This document shows positions 1-8,256 of a DNA stretch of 36,259 nt, one piece after another. Both the position numbers and the translations under genes were made by a program. Below the pieces are notes generated by a model. That model saw only the letters and a list, made by a program, of their open reading frames with translations. It was not told the DNA's origin and ran no database searches. This stretch comes from Lachnospiraceae bacterium (GTDB lineage: Bacteria > Bacillota > Clostridia > Lachnospirales > Lachnospiraceae), in NCBI GenBank assembly GCA_022510665.1, contig JAFLSZ010000010.1:1-36259 (forward strand), in the 5' to 3' direction. How positions within the stretch are numbered: the first letter of the stretch is position 1; each line of letters begins with the position of its first letter.

Positions 1-99
1 ATAAGGCGGCGAAGCTCCCCTTGCATTAATAAGAGAAGATACTAACCGCTTGTAAGAAGGGGCCGCCGCTTAGTGCGACAACCCCTTCATCATCTCTTA
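1..99. other. Structured 3' region with competing complementary segments
   Basis: On the plus strand, 30-40 can pair with 89-99 (10 of 11 bases), 41-45 with 70-74, and 56-62 with 82-88. The last two interleave like an H-type pseudoknot. GGGG at 59-62 can instead pair with CCCC at 17-20, with GGCGGC (5-10) meeting GCCGCC (62-67). The outer stem includes the stop codon of the HD-GYP gene. No T-run follows on either strand, so I do not call a terminator. Confidence 0.3.
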
Positions 100-1743
100 C
101 AATACCGCCTGATTTTCCTTTTCGATTTCCCGGATATTTTCCAGAAATGCTTCCGCAACTTCCGGGTCAAAATGGGTTCCGGCGCCTTCTTGGATAATTG
201 TTTTTGCCTTTTCTAACGGAAACTCGTCCTTATAACTTCGTTTTGAACGAAGCGCATCATAGACATCCGCAACCGCCATAATACGGGCACATAAAGGAAT
301 TTCCTCGCCCTTTAACGCGTTCGGGTATCCGCTGCCGTCCCATTTCTCGTGATGGCAGCGCGCCATATCCCTCGCGGTTTTCAGGTAATCACTGTCCCCT
401 ACTTCGTTCAGAATCTCTTCGATAATTTTGGCGCCGCGCTCCGCGTGCGTCTTTATGACGGCAATCTCCTCTTCGGTAAGTTTTCCCGGCTTCATCAGAA
501 TCGCGTCCGGCATCGCGATTTTTCCGATATCATGTAACGGCGCCGCCTCGGTCAGAATCGTCACATATGTATCACTCAGCTGCTCCCGGTATTCCTCTTT
601 TTTCTGTAAAGCACGCGCCACAATTCCCACATAAGCACTGGTATGTTTGATGTGAAGCCCGGTAATGCCGTCTCTTTCTTCTATCATATTGGCGAAACTT
701 ACAATAACGGAATGCTGGAGATTCTTAATCTCTTTTGTTTTTTCCTCTACCTCTTTTCTTAACCTTTCGGTATAGTTGCGCCCCGCCGTAATATCTTTTA
801 AAAGATACATATTCGCGCGCGGCATATTTTTATATAGAATCTCCCGTTTGGAAGCAACATACACTTTACCTTCCGAACAAATTTCACCATGGCTTTCCGT
901 ATGCTTTTTTATATCTTCCAAAGCATCATAATAATCTTCGGTCATAAGAGACGGATAGAGCTTCTGCGCGGGCGGGTTCGTGTACACGAGTTCATTCTCC
1001 GGTCCGACTACAACCAGTCCGTCCGCAAGACTTTCCATAATATGGTCCTTCGCCAGATTGACCGCTGCAAAAAAATCGTTCCGGAAAATAGCAAACAAAA
1101 GCAATCCGTTGGCAATAACATAGCATACCGCCGTCGTATCATACCCCTGTGTGACTCCCAAAAGATAAACAATCAGTCCGCCTGACGGCAGCAGTACCAT
1201 CAGAAGCAGACTTAAAATCCGGCGTTTCTCCGACGCATCCTTTGAAATCTTATACCGGCGCAGGCAGATTACCGGAATCGCAAAAATATAAAGGAGCCAG
1301 ACTGCCATATTCAGCTTATATACCGGGCCGTGTCCGAGAACAATATGCGGAAATACTCCCTCCGCGTCAAATCCGATTTCCGTATAATACAAGGAATGAT
1401 ATTTACAGGTAAATACCAAAAGCAAAACGACGGAATGAAACAGAAACAAAAGATTTGTCAGCGTACGCGGCAGCTTGCCTCTGCAATAATCTGCGGTAAA
1501 AAGAAGAGTAAGCAGCGGAATATAGACCTTTCCGATATAGCTTAACTGTGTGCCGATTAATGCAACGTCAACATTTGCTGCAGTGATTTCAAACAGATAT
1601 CCAATCGAATTTATCAATGTTGCTACTGCCAAAAACAATAAGTAAGACTGCCTCCTTGACGGCCACTGATGCAAAATGTAAACCAGTTCAATTATCAGAA
1701 AGAAAATCCCGAGATACTGCAGACAAATACAAATTTCCCTCAT
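97..1743 (-). CDS. 7TM-PAS-HD-GYP protein, probable c-di-GMP phosphodiesterase
   Basis: Seen: about seven hydrophobic segments in the first ~230 residues, a PAS-like stretch (~240-330), a short coiled coil and a C-terminal HD-GYP domain. The HD pair lies in HDIGK (His ~404), followed by HHEKWDGSGYP and a DVYDAL motif. Known: HD-GYP proteins with intact motifs hydrolyse c-di-GMP; the N-terminal block resembles the 7TM region found before histidine kinases. Inference: a membrane sensor that lowers c-di-GMP. Start choice: an ATG at 1749 directly abuts GGAGG, whereas the ATG at 1743 has a 6-nt spacer, so I use 1743 (548 aa). It is the last gene of the operon, 36 bp after the beta-helix gene. Its sensor resembles that of the hybrid kinase at 13-15.6 kb. 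Substrate activity is not shown. Confidence 0.9.
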   Translation of the reverse strand: MREICICLQYLGIFFLIIELVYILHQWPSRRQSYLLFLAVATLINSIGYLFEITAANVDVALIGTQLSYIGKVYIPLLTLLFTADYCRGKLPRTLTNLLFLFHSVVLLLVFTCKYHSLYYTEIGFDAEGVFPHIVLGHGPVYKLNMAVWLLYIFAIPVICLRRYKISKDASEKRRILSLLLMVLLPSGGLIVYLLGVTQGYDTTAVCYVIANGLLLFAIFRNDFFAAVNLAKDHIMESLADGLVVVGPENELVYTNPPAQKLYPSLMTEDYYDALEDIKKHTESHGEICSEGKVYVASKREILYKNMPRANMYLLKDITAGRNYTERLRKEVEEKTKEIKNLQHSVIVSFANMIEERDGITGLHIKHTSAYVGIVARALQKKEEYREQLSDTYVTILTEAAPLHDIGKIAMPDAILMKPGKLTEEEIAVIKTHAERGAKIIEEILNEVGDSDYLKTARDMARCHHEKWDGSGYPNALKGEEIPLCARIMAVADVYDALRSKRSYKDEFPLEKAKTIIQEGAGTHFDPEVAEAFLENIREIEKENQAVL

Positions 1744-1785
1744 ACTCATCCTCCTTTCGCAGACACTTTCCCTGCTTTTATCTTT

Positions 1786-2442
1786 TTACCGTTTTGGCAC
1801 AACTTCTCCTTCTTTTTTATAGATACTGTGTGCCGGAACAAATCCGCGTACGGAAGAAAGAGGATAGATATTACTTTCCGGACCGATAACCGTTCCCGGA
1901 TTCAGTACGGAACCACAGCCCACTTCTACACAATCTCCAAGCATCGCCCCAACTTTCTTTAAGCCGGTCGGGTACTCTTTTCCTGCCTCTTTTATTACTA
2001 CCGCGGTTTTATCCGATTTTACGTTCGATGTAATTGAGCCCGCCCCCATATGAGAGCGGTATCCTAATATGGAATCCCCTACATAATTATAATGCGGAAC
2101 CTGTACCTTGTCAAATAAGATAACATTCTTTAACTCGGTGGAATTGCCTACCACAACGCCCTTTCCGACAAAAGCGTTCCCCCGGATAAACGCACAGTGC
2201 CTTATTTCCGTTTCCGCACCAATCACCGCCGGACCCGTAACGGACGCAGTCGGCGCCACTTGTGCGGTTTTATGAATCCAGATATCCTCTCCCTTTTTCT
2301 CATACTCCTCTCCCAGAGTTTTCCCGTAAGAAAGAATAAAATCATGGATACCGGACAGCGCTTCCCACGCATACTCGGTTATTTCTAAAAGCGCCCTCGC
2401 TTCTGTTTTCGATAAGTCAAATAATTCCGCCGTCTTTAACAT
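1786..2442 (-). CDS. Left-handed beta-helix (hexapeptide-repeat) transferase-like protein
   Basis: Seen: 218 aa. After a ~50-residue helical head comes a run of hexapeptide-like turns (VAPTASVTG, PAVIGAETEI, NAFVGKGVVVG, GSVLNPGTVIGP) typical of left-handed beta-helix folds. Similar proteins are often labelled UDP-N-acetylglucosamine pyrophosphorylase, but the GlmU-type nucleotidyltransferase domain with its LxGGxGTRM motif is absent. Inference: at most an acyltransferase-like or sugar-nucleotide-related helix protein; the substrate cannot be read from sequence. A good AAAGGAG site precedes ATG 2442. It starts 12 bp after the topB stop and sits 36 bp before the HD-GYP gene, so it is co-transcribed with both. 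Confidence 0.85.
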   Translation of the reverse strand: MLKTAELFDLSKTEARALLEITEYAWEALSGIHDFILSYGKTLGEEYEKKGEDIWIHKTAQVAPTASVTGPAVIGAETEIRHCAFIRGNAFVGKGVVVGNSTELKNVILFDKVQVPHYNYVGDSILGYRSHMGAGSITSNVKSDKTAVVIKEAGKEYPTGLKKVGAMLGDCVEVGCGSVLNPGTVIGPESNIYPLSSVRGFVPAHSIYKKEGEVVPKR

Positions 2443-2454
2443 GGCTTTGCTCCT

Positions 2455-4572
2455 TTATTTTTTATAATACCCCGCCACTTCCGAAAACCGTCCGTGCAGC
2501 ATACTTTGATTATTTAACCCTTTTACACCGTCTGTCATGCGCCGCACGAAGCTCTCCAGCTTCTCCATATATTCTCCGCTTCCGATGATTCCCTCCGCGA
2601 CATAGGTAAGTCCCTTTTCCCAGCTTGCCGTAAGTTCCGCATTCAACAGTGAACGAATGGAAGCGTTTACAACTTCGAAAATAATTTCCCCCTGAAGAGT
2701 CGGCGTAATAATCTGCGTCTTCTTATGAAGGGCAAGATAGCCTATCTTTACCAGTTTATTCAAAATCTCCGCACGGGTTGCACTCGTACCGATACCGCTG
2801 CCTTTAATCTGCGCACGGAGTTCCTCGTCTTCAATCAGCTGTCCCGCGTTTTCCATCGCAAGAATCAGGGAGCCGGAATTATAACGCTTCGGCGCCGTCG
2901 TTTCGCCTTCTCTGATAAAAAACACGGAAACCGGAAGTTTGCTTCCTTTTTTCACGTTCTTTAACGCTTCTAACATTTCCGCTCCGCACGCCGTCTCATT
3001 CTCTCCGTCCTCTCCTTTTTCCGCACCGCTTTTTACGGAAGCGGTATCCTCCCCTTCCGTCGCACTTTCCTTCTTTTCCGTGCCGGCAGACTTTTTATAC
3101 AGCACAAGATAACCTTCTTCCTCCAAAGCCTTAAAGGCCGCAAAGAAAGACTCCCCGCCGATACGGACGGCAAGGGAGATTTTCCGGTACACCGCCGGCG
3201 GATAAAAAATACTGAGAAAACGTTTTACAATCGCCGCGTAAACCCGCTTTGCGGTAGTGGATACCGACGAAAGAGCGGACAGACCCTGTCCGGTCGGAAT
3301 AATCGCATAATGGTCCGTAATCTGCTTATCGTTTACATAACGGCTTTTTTCCAAACCTTTATAACTTCCGCTCTGCAGCACCGTTTCGGCGAAATCCGCT
3401 GCCGGCGGATACTGCTTTAATCCGCGGATATTTTTTGAAATTTCCTTTGCCACCGCGGAAGAAAGCACTCTCGCATCGGTTCTCGGATAGGAAACCAGTT
3501 TTTTTTCGTAAAGCTCCTGTACAATTTTTAATGTCTCATCCGGGCTGATTTTCAAAAGCCTCGCACACTCATTCTGAAGCTCCGCGAGATTAAACAACAG
3601 CGGCGGATTCTTTTTCTCCTGTTTCTTCTCGGCCTGCTCTGCTACGGCGGTAAGTCCGTCTGCGGCACGCTGCATTGTAAGCTGCTTCTCCTTTTCGACA
3701 ACTTCCTCAAACGCGGCTCCTCCCGGTACATTCAGTTCCGAAATCAACGCCATGGCGTCTTCTTTCTTCCGGAATCCGTTTTCTTTATAAAGTTTGGGAG
3801 AGCCTTCGTATTTTGAACCGTTTACGGCGCGAAACTCCGCTTCAAAAGCAGCTTCCCCCGCCGAAAGCTTTGCCGTCACCCTGTAAAAAGGCGTTTTTAC
3901 AAAGGCGCGGATTTCCCGCTCTCTGCGGACTACCATACCGAGTACGCAGGTCATAACGCGGCCTACGGAAATCGCCTGATTCTTTTCCGCCTTTAAAAAA
4001 TCCCGCACCGCCGTACCGTATTTCAACGTCAGCACGCGCGAAAAATTAATTCCCATCAGATAGTCTTCTTTTGCACGCAGATACGCCGCCGCCCCCAGGG
4101 CATCATATGCGGAAAGCGGTTTTGCATCACGGATTCCGCGCAAAATTTCCTCCTCGGTCTGGGAATCAATCCAGACCCGCTTACGCTCCTTTTCCGCCGG
4201 AACCTCCGCCATCTGATCCACCAGACGGTAAATGTACTCTCCCTCCCGTCCGGAGTCGGTGCAAACATAGATACAATCCACATCATTTCTGCAAAGCAGC
4301 TCCTTGACAATCCCAAACTGCTTTTTTACGTCCGGAATCACCTCATACCGGAACTCATTCGGAAGAAACGGAAGCGTTTCCAGTCTCCACCTTCGCAGAG
4401 CCGGGTCATAAGTCTCCGGATAACTCATCGTTACCAAATGCCCTACGCACCATGTTACCACCGCCTCCGGCGCTTCCATATAACCGTCGCGCCGTACAAA
4501 CTGATACGGCAGCGCTTTCGCGAACTCCTGCGCCACACTCGGTTTTTCGGCAATAAACAAACTTCTTCCCAT
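2455..4572 (-). CDS. topB: DNA topoisomerase III (type IA)
   Basis: Role: relaxes negatively supercoiled DNA and decatenates through a transient 5'-phosphotyrosine. Seen: TOPRIM domain at the start (IAEKPSVA with Glu9; CTDSGREGEYI near 105-115), then the type IA core with the active-site tyrosine in LVSYPRTDAR (Tyr362). An acidic, low-complexity insert lies near 490-530. Length is 705 aa, close to Firmicutes TopB, and there are no C-terminal zinc fingers. The second Asp of the classical DxDxE is Gly here, which is usual for the TDxGREGE subgroup. ATG at 4572 has a weak purine-rich site. It lies 29 bp after the upstream gene and 12 bp before the beta-helix gene, so it is inside one operon. Confidence 0.96.
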   Translation of the reverse strand: MGRSLFIAEKPSVAQEFAKALPYQFVRRDGYMEAPEAVVTWCVGHLVTMSYPETYDPALRRWRLETLPFLPNEFRYEVIPDVKKQFGIVKELLCRNDVDCIYVCTDSGREGEYIYRLVDQMAEVPAEKERKRVWIDSQTEEEILRGIRDAKPLSAYDALGAAAYLRAKEDYLMGINFSRVLTLKYGTAVRDFLKAEKNQAISVGRVMTCVLGMVVRREREIRAFVKTPFYRVTAKLSAGEAAFEAEFRAVNGSKYEGSPKLYKENGFRKKEDAMALISELNVPGGAAFEEVVEKEKQLTMQRAADGLTAVAEQAEKKQEKKNPPLLFNLAELQNECARLLKISPDETLKIVQELYEKKLVSYPRTDARVLSSAVAKEISKNIRGLKQYPPAADFAETVLQSGSYKGLEKSRYVNDKQITDHYAIIPTGQGLSALSSVSTTAKRVYAAIVKRFLSIFYPPAVYRKISLAVRIGGESFFAAFKALEEEGYLVLYKKSAGTEKKESATEGEDTASVKSGAEKGEDGENETACGAEMLEALKNVKKGSKLPVSVFFIREGETTAPKRYNSGSLILAMENAGQLIEDEELRAQIKGSGIGTSATRAEILNKLVKIGYLALHKKTQIITPTLQGEIIFEVVNASIRSLLNAELTASWEKGLTYVAEGIIGSGEYMEKLESFVRRMTDGVKGLNNQSMLHGRFSEVAGYYKK

Positions 4573-4601
4573 GATGCGAACTCTCTTTCTTTCCTTCTTT
4601 C

Positions 4602-6317
4602 CTACTCCGCCAAAACCGGCTGGCTGCTCTCCGGTTTCGCAAAATAGAATCCTTTAAAATCATACTTAAACACACGGGCCAGATACTGTGTTCCGGACGC
4701 CGTATAACTGCGGATTACGTTCCGCTCCTTATCAAACTCGCTGTAATTAAACCGTCCTGCGGTATCCGTTATCAAATGCCCGTCCGCCGTCAGCTGTGCG
4801 CTCCCGGCATAACCGGAATAGGCAAGCGGCACGGACTCCCAAAGCTGCCAGGTTCCTTCGATTTCATTCACGACGTAACGGCAGAAGTAAGAGGCTGTAC
4901 CGGACTTTAACGTCTTTCCCAAATCCTCCGCTATAGCGGAATAGTCAAGGTCAGGACGGCTTTCGGTTCCGCCGATATGGTTATCATAAAGGGATATCAT
5001 ATACATTCCCTGCGGCATACCCTCTTCCTTTTCATAAGTCATCGTATTTGCCCCGAAGAAAGAAACAAAGTCATTTTCCTTTGTAAGCAGATAGCTTGAA
5101 TATCCCGTTCCTTCAAAAAGTAAAGGCTCGCCGATAATATAATCCAACATCGGAACCCCGTAAATGTCCTTTATTTTAAATACGGCAGAGGCTTCCCTCG
5201 AGCCCAAAAGAACACTTTCTTTTTCCGTTATCTGTATGGAATTTAGATTCAGCCATTCAAGCGTCCCTTCCGCATTCTTCCTGCACTTGTCCTTAAATTC
5301 ATTTAAGAGCGTGCCCATGTCCAGAAGCTCTTTTACTTCTCCCGAAATAAGATCCACCGACAGCACGCGGTCATTCACGCCTTTTTCTTCTTCCCCGTTT
5401 TTGCTTGCCAGTACCAAAATCTTTTTCTGAGCTTCATCAATATAATAATCGTTTCCGATGGTATACCCGTCTGTCTCATATACCCGCTCCGCGCGTCCGA
5501 AGCAGTCAACCGACGCTATCCGGGTATCGGAAATATTGTAATACATCTGTTCTTTGTAAAACAAAAAACGCTTACAGCTTCCGGAAAGAATCGGAATCTC
5601 CCCTCTTAACACCCCGTCATTATCGTAAAGCAGGACCGTTTCCTGTCCGCCGTTTTCATTTCCGAAATGTGCAAACAGCCCGTCGGAAGGGGCTTCCCCG
5701 CTGTCTCCCCGTCTCGCGTCCAACTTGGTTTTTCCGATTCCCGCAAGACTTCCCACAGAAACATAGAAAGTACGGACGCACGCCTCTCCTTCCGCTGACA
5801 TCAGCGTCAGCGTCACGCGGTTTTCGTATTCCGGCGTAAGTCCGATCAGTAAATACTCGTGCGTAGTCGTATAAGGCACATCCGAACGGCAGGACGCGGA
5901 AAACGTAGTGGCCTCGCTCCCCTGCGCGCTGATGCGGTAGGAAGCCTTCATCGGAGTTTCGGTATTAAAATAAACATAGAGGGAAAGAGTATTCGTTCCG
6001 TACGGATTATAAATAACAAGCGGTGCATCCTGCGTATAACCGCCCATCTTCTTCAACGACTCAATCCGCTCATACACCTGCGTATGCCTTGCCGTATCGT
6101 AAAGCTCCTCTGCGTTTTCTATCTTGGAAAAATCCTCATAAATCTTAGGTGCCAGTGTTTTGGAATTTTGACCGCGCGCCTCATACTGCTCCTGATACTC
6201 TTTCAGTCTGGAACCGGTACCGTCTCCTTTTTTCAGCAGCAAATATAAAAGCCCGCACAAAAAAATGCTGCTGATAATTGTCATAATAAGTAAGATTTTC
6301 ATTGCCGTATTTTTCAA
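4602..6317 (-). CDS. Membrane-anchored arylsulfotransferase-like (ASST) protein lacking catalytic histidines
   Basis: Seen: TTG start at 6317 with AGGAGG 8 nt upstream (the next ATG, 6302, is ~23 nt away). A TM segment (~7-29) is followed by ~540 extracytoplasmic residues. The stretch with NPYGTNTLSLYVYFNT (~100-115) resembles the N-terminal Ig-like domain of bacterial ASST; the rest looks like the ASST beta-propeller, with VLLYDNDG, WLNLNSI, LLGSREAS, FFGANTM and a final sYxARVFKYD-like segment. Known: ASST transfers sulfate between phenolic compounds through conserved histidines and an arginine. Here the WxHxNSI histidine is Asn357, the GQHT histidine is Asn424 and the HHD site reads NDYY; Arg374 remains. 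Inference: a non-catalytic or altered-function relative. First gene of the topB operon, behind a strong promoter. Confidence 0.7.
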   Translation of the reverse strand: MKNTAMKILLIMTIISSIFLCGLLYLLLKKGDGTGSRLKEYQEQYEARGQNSKTLAPKIYEDFSKIENAEELYDTARHTQVYERIESLKKMGGYTQDAPLVIYNPYGTNTLSLYVYFNTETPMKASYRISAQGSEATTFSASCRSDVPYTTTHEYLLIGLTPEYENRVTLTLMSAEGEACVRTFYVSVGSLAGIGKTKLDARRGDSGEAPSDGLFAHFGNENGGQETVLLYDNDGVLRGEIPILSGSCKRFLFYKEQMYYNISDTRIASVDCFGRAERVYETDGYTIGNDYYIDEAQKKILVLASKNGEEEKGVNDRVLSVDLISGEVKELLDMGTLLNEFKDKCRKNAEGTLEWLNLNSIQITEKESVLLGSREASAVFKIKDIYGVPMLDYIIGEPLLFEGTGYSSYLLTKENDFVSFFGANTMTYEKEEGMPQGMYMISLYDNHIGGTESRPDLDYSAIAEDLGKTLKSGTASYFCRYVVNEIEGTWQLWESVPLAYSGYAGSAQLTADGHLITDTAGRFNYSEFDKERNVIRSYTASGTQYLARVFKYDFKGFYFAKPESSQPVLAE

Positions 6318-6354
6318 TCTGCCGCCCTCCTTTTGTGTGCTGGTCTCTTATCCT

Positions 6355-6383
6355 ATTGTAACAATTTACGCCGTACTTTGCAA
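6355..6383 (-). promoter_or_regulatory. Sigma-A promoter of the ASST-like/topB operon
   Basis: TTGCAA (6378-6383), 17-bp spacer, TACAAT (6355-6360) preceded by TG at the extended -10 position. It points at the TTG start at 6317. Confidence 0.75.
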
Positions 6384-6402
6384 CCGTTGTTGGAAAATAT
6401 CA

Positions 6403-6431
6403 TTGCACTTCTTTGTCGGGTGTTGTAAACT
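6403..6431 (+). promoter_or_regulatory. Sigma-A promoter of the LUD-domain gene
   Basis: TTGCAC (6403-6408), 17-bp spacer, TAAACT (6426-6431). The divergent promoter at 6355-6383 is back to back with it, 19 bp away. Confidence 0.6.
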
Positions 6432-6496
6432 AAACACAGACACATATTTTTACAAAGCGGGAACATGACACAATCCAAAGAAAGGAGTTCTGCATT

Positions 6497-7135
6497 ATGC
6501 TTACACCAAAACAACAGACATACGAAAATCTGGCGGACAGCCTGATTGAAGCGTTTAACCGCCGGGGAATCGAGGGTTACTACTGCCCGAACAAGGAAGA
6601 CGCGTTAAACACGGCTCTCCGTTTTCTGACGCCGGGATGCAGCGTTTCGTGGGGCGGCTCCGTTTCCTGTACGGAAATCGGTTTATTTGACGCATTAAAA
6701 AAGTTAGACTGTGTTCTCTACGACCGCAGCACCGCGAAAACGCCGGAAGAGCAGCGCGAGCTTTATGCCAAAACCGTAACATCGGATTATTACTTTATGA
6801 GCAGCAACGCCGTGACGCTGGACGGAGAATTGGTAAACATCGACGGAAACGGCAACCGCGTTGCCTGTCTGATTACCGGACCAAAGAACGTTATCCTGAT
6901 TGTCGGCATGAATAAAGTCGCCACGGACGTAAAATCCGCTCTCGACCGTGTGCGCAACGTAGCCGCGCCGCCAAACGGCGTCCGCCTGGGGCTGAATACG
7001 CCTTGTGCGAAATACGGCCACTGCCATGACTGCTACTCGCCTGACTGTATGTGCTGTGAACTCGTAATAACGCGCAAGTCCAGAGTACCCGGGCGCATCA
7101 AAGTTATTCTGGTCGGGGAAGAACTGGGATATTAA
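6497..7135 (+). CDS. LUD-domain (LutB/LutC-like lactate-utilisation family) protein
   Basis: Seen: 212 aa covering one LUD domain, with SVSWGGSVSCTEIGL near 50-65, a NIDGNGNRVA segment, GPKNVILIVGMNKV, and a C-terminal Cys-rich patch (C..GHCHDC..PDCMCC). Known: LUD domains occur in LutB and LutC of lactate oxidation and in many stand-alone clostridial proteins of unknown substrate. The Cys patch could bind metal or an Fe-S cluster, which is inference. There is no lutA, lutB or lactate permease next to it, so a role in lactate use is not supported by context. AAAGGAG lies 9 nt before ATG 6497. It is monocistronic, with its own promoter and terminator. Confidence 0.85.
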   Translation: MLTPKQQTYENLADSLIEAFNRRGIEGYYCPNKEDALNTALRFLTPGCSVSWGGSVSCTEIGLFDALKKLDCVLYDRSTAKTPEEQRELYAKTVTSDYYFMSSNAVTLDGELVNIDGNGNRVACLITGPKNVILIVGMNKVATDVKSALDRVRNVAAPPNGVRLGLNTPCAKYGHCHDCYSPDCMCCELVITRKSRVPGRIKVILVGEELGY

Positions 7136-7165
7136 ACACAGACTGCGCCGCAAGCCCCATGACAC

Positions 7166-7220
7166 AAAAGAGACTGCCGTACCACGGTGTGAATCCCCGC
7201 GGGCATGGCAGCCTCTTTTT
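7166..7220. terminator. Bidirectional intrinsic terminator
   Basis: AAAAGAG-CTGCC pairs with GGCAG-CTCTTTT across a ~26-nt loop, with one G-T pair. A T-run lies on each strand. It serves the LUD gene on plus and the convergent DUF4340 gene on minus. Confidence 0.85.
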
Positions 7221-7226
7221 ATTGCT

Positions 7227-8243
7227 TTACTGCGGAATATATTTCTGCGCATGGGCAGCCGTCATAATATACACATACGGACTGCCGTTTACTCTGGCAT
7301 AGTAGTTATTGCTTACCGTCAAATCGCCCAGTTCCAAGGTTACCGTACGGTTCTCTTTTGTGGTATTGCCGTCCTGGTCCGTTACATTTTCCGTATAGTA
7401 TACCGTTACCGTAAGGTAAGGCTCCTCAAGTCCGTATTCCGAGAAGTCCGTACAATTGTATTCCTGTATCGTGGTCGCAATAAACTTTTCACAGTCCGCA
7501 AAAATCGAAGGATACGTCACCGTACCGTCTTCCGCTGTCTGCGGCACATAAGAAAGCGCATCTTCTCCGCGCAGTTCCACTCTCACTTCCGTCATCTTTT
7601 CCTGCGTGGTCTGCGGGAAAGTTTCCTCCTGTACCAGCTTCATCTCCGTTGTGGAAAGCTGTGTACGAACGCTTGAAGCTACCACATAGATATCTCCGGT
7701 TTCTTTCTCTAAAAGATAATACCCTGAAGAATACGGTGCCTCGTCTCCGAGAGAAAACTGCCATACCGTCCCGTCCTGCAGCGTGACTTTGCCGGAAATC
7801 ACCGGCTCTGCCAGTCCGTAATTCGAAAGCGGCTCTCCGGCTTCGGATATTTTCGCCGTGCCGTTTAATTTACAAAGGCTTAGGATAATTGTCTGTAATT
7901 TACTGAGCTTGATTGGGAAATCTTCCTTGCCTTCCCGCACCCAGCTATTTCCCGTGTCACTTTCCGTTTTTACAAAACAGTAGGTCCCTTCCCCGTTGGT
8001 ATACTCAATCGCGGCAACATCATTAAACGAAAACTCCGTTATGATAAACTCTTCCGTCTTTGCCGCGTTTTCCTCTTCTTCCTTCCTTTGTGCTTCTTCT
8101 CTTGCTTTCTTCTCTCTGTACTGCACCGCGGCGTAATATCCCCCGCCAAGCCCGATAAGCAGGACTAACAGCACCAGAACCGTAATCATTCGTTTCTGTT
8201 TCAGGCGTTTTAACCTTTTGATTCTTTCTTCTCTTGCTTCCAT
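7227..8243 (-). CDS. DUF4340-domain membrane-anchored protein of a Gld-type ABC system
   Basis: Seen: 338 aa. A very basic cytoplasmic N-terminus (~1-18) precedes one TM segment (~19-42). The remainder is an extracytoplasmic beta-rich region with a GEGTYCFVKTESDTGNSWVR stretch and repeated short strand patterns typical of DUF4340. Known: DUF4340 proteins sit at the end of gldF/gldG-like ABC operons and are of unknown function. SD AGGAGG lies 5 nt before ATG 8243. It starts 13 bp after the GldG-like gene and is the last gene before the shared terminator. Inference: an extracytoplasmic partner of the exporter encoded just upstream. No catalytic motif is visible. Confidence 0.82.
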   Translation of the reverse strand: MEAREERIKRLKRLKQKRMITVLVLLVLLIGLGGGYYAAVQYREKKAREEAQRKEEEENAAKTEEFIITEFSFNDVAAIEYTNGEGTYCFVKTESDTGNSWVREGKEDFPIKLSKLQTIILSLCKLNGTAKISEAGEPLSNYGLAEPVISGKVTLQDGTVWQFSLGDEAPYSSGYYLLEKETGDIYVVASSVRTQLSTTEMKLVQEETFPQTTQEKMTEVRVELRGEDALSYVPQTAEDGTVTYPSIFADCEKFIATTIQEYNCTDFSEYGLEEPYLTVTVYYTENVTDQDGNTTKENRTVTLELGDLTVSNNYYARVNGSPYVYIMTAAHAQKYIPQ

Positions 8244-8256
8244 GTATGCCTCCTGA

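Noticed and set aside
4236..4266. Missing second Asp in the TopB TOPRIM motif
   Set aside because: TDxGREGE is a common form in Firmicutes and Bacteroidetes topoisomerase III, so it is not a defect.
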